Source: Hydrogenimonas sp. (GTDB lineage Bacteria; Campylobacterota; Campylobacteria; Campylobacterales; Hydrogenimonadaceae). Taken from it: a stretch of 7,100 nt of DNA. The notes under the pieces are model-generated. The model saw only the letters and a program-made list of their open reading frames with translations, searched no databases and was not told the DNA's origin. Of the stretch, positions 6,052 to 7,100 are shown piece after piece (within the stretch, counting starts at the first letter, position 1; every line of letters starts with the position of its first letter). Both the position numbers and the translations under genes were made by a program. The DNA is taken from NCBI RefSeq assembly GCF_029933015.1, contig NZ_JAOZOZ010000008.1:16958-24057 (forward strand), given 5' to 3'.

Positions 6052-6071
6052 TTGTCATTAAGGTATCACAG

Positions 6072-6917
6072 ATGCAGATAATCGACGGCAAAAAACTGGC
6101 CGCGGAGATACGCGAAGAGATAGCCAGAGAGGTCGAGGAGCTGAAAGCTTCCAGAGACATCACCCCGGGACTCGCCGTGGTTCTGGTGGGCGACGACCCG
6201 GCGAGCCACGCCTACGTCAAAATGAAAGCCAAAGCGTGCAAAGAGGCGGGTATCTACTCGATCACCCACGAAATGCCCGAATCGATCAGCCAGAGCGAGA
6301 TCGAAGAGACGATTCTGATGATGAACAAAAATCCCAACATCGACGGCATTCTCGTCCAGCTTCCCCTGCCCCCGCATATCGACGCGACGAAAATCCTGGA
6401 GCTGATCGATCCGGCCAAGGACGTCGACGGCTTCCACCCCTACAACTTCGGACGGCTCATGACGGGTCTGGACAGCTTCGTCCCCTGTACGCCCCTGGGG
6501 GTCATGGAGATGCTGGAAGCCTACGGCATCGATCCCAAAGGCAAAGACGCATGCGTCGTAGGGGCGAGCAACATCGTCGGCAAACCGATGGCGGCCCTGC
6601 TGCTCAACGCCTTCGCCACCGTCGATATCTGCCATATCTACACGAAAGATCTGGCGTCACACACCCGCAAAGCCGACATCCTCGTCGTCGGCGTCGGAAA
6701 GGCGGGTCTCATCACCGAGGAGATGGTCAAGGAGGGTGCCGTCGTCATCGACATCGGTATCAACCGCCTCGAAGACGGTTCGCTGGTGGGTGACGTCGAC
6801 TACGAAGCGGTCGCCCCCAAATGCAGCTATATCACACCCGTTCCGGGCGGCGTCGGCCCCATGACGATCGCGATGCTGCTGAAAAACACCGTCAAAGCGG
6901 CGAAAGAGAGAGCATGA
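6072..6917 (+). CDS. folD: Bifunctional methylenetetrahydrofolate dehydrogenase / methenyltetrahydrofolate cyclohydrolase
   Basis: FolD interconverts 5,10-methylene-, 5,10-methenyl- and 10-formyl-tetrahydrofolate in the cytosol, feeding purine and formyl-methionine synthesis. The 281-residue product is the usual length. Y48 and K52 (YVKMKAKA) give the catalytic YxxxK. QLPLP is at 96-100, DVDGFHPYN at 117-125, PCTPLGVMEML at 138-148 and PVPGGVGPMTIAMLLKNT at 256-273. The nucleotide site reads VVGASNIVGKP (162-172), with Ala where the common VVGRS form has Arg. I recall this as usual in Campylobacterota. The ATG at 6072 has AAGG 8 bases upstream. The stop overlaps lepB as ATGA, so the two are co-translated. 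Confidence 0.97.
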   Translation: MQIIDGKKLAAEIREEIAREVEELKASRDITPGLAVVLVGDDPASHAYVKMKAKACKEAGIYSITHEMPESISQSEIEETILMMNKNPNIDGILVQLPLPPHIDATKILELIDPAKDVDGFHPYNFGRLMTGLDSFVPCTPLGVMEMLEAYGIDPKGKDACVVGASNIVGKPMAALLLNAFATVDICHIYTKDLASHTRKADILVVGVGKAGLITEEMVKEGAVVIDIGINRLEDGSLVGDVDYEAVAPKCSYITPVPGGVGPMTIAMLLKNTVKAAKERA

Positions 6918-7100
6918 GCGAAACATCCGTGAACGAAACCTCCGAAATGTCGGAAGCGAAAAGAAAACCGCACTGGCTCGTGCGCCTCTACCACTGGTCC
7001 AACACATGGACCGGCACCGTCGTCATCGTTCTGATGGTGATCTTTTTCGTCGCCCAGGCATTCGTCATCCCCAGCGGTTCGATGAAAAACACGCTTCTCA
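6914..7100 (+). CDS. lepB: Signal peptidase I, N-terminal part only
   Basis: The first 62 codons are present and the gene runs off the right edge. A polar N-terminus rich in Ser/Glu (residues 1-18) precedes a membrane helix at about 33-50. It is followed at once by FVIPSGSMKNTLL (50-62). S56 in SGSM matches the catalytic Ser of type I signal peptidases; the Lys of the Ser-Lys dyad lies beyond the window. The enzyme cuts signal peptides from exported proteins on the outer face of the inner membrane. Its ATG overlaps the folD stop by 4 bases (ATGA). The symbol lepP is also used in Campylobacter. Confidence 0.93.
   Translation, partial: MSETSVNETSEMSEAKRKPHWLVRLYHWSNTWTGTVVIVLMVIFFVAQAFVIPSGSMKNTLL

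Overview
The window looks like chromosomal DNA from a GC-rich member of the Campylobacterota (formerly Epsilonproteobacteria). Three things support this. FolD carries the GASNIVGKP variant of the nucleotide-binding motif that I recall from Campylobacter-type FolD. The folD-lepB pair sits beside a small c-type cytochrome gene. From memory, hemL, a small periplasmic protein gene, folD and lepP are close neighbours in Campylobacter jejuni too. I cannot name the species.

Layout. Positions 1-1848 (minus strand) hold a tightly overlapping group: hemL (tetrapyrrole synthesis), an AtpZ/AtpI-type two-helix membrane protein, and a third small membrane protein cut by the window edge. A short divergent region (1849-1934) with two TATAAT boxes separates hemL from a TonB-like energy transducer on the plus strand (1935-2855). 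The TonB-like gene converges on, and overlaps by 7 bases, a minus-strand group running from 6027 down to 2849. In transcription order this group is a small mono-haem cytochrome c, a divergent CitE/HpcH-type lyase, a multi-spanning membrane protein and a membrane-anchored protein with an unusual Lys/Ala repeat. A 44-base divergent region with an 8-bp inverted repeat leads to folD (plus strand), which overlaps lepB (signal peptidase I, cut by the right edge) by 4 bases.

How they fit together. hemL, folD and lepB are housekeeping genes for haem precursors, one-carbon folate metabolism and protein secretion. The TonB-like protein should couple the inner membrane to outer-membrane receptors, but no exbB/exbD is visible. 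The least explained part is 2849-4671, two overlapping genes for membrane proteins of unknown function, downstream of the atypical lyase. They are the best candidate for something undescribed, although nothing in the sequence reveals their activity. No tRNA, rRNA, CRISPR array, insertion sequence or phage gene was seen, and no stretch above 300 bases lacks a gene.
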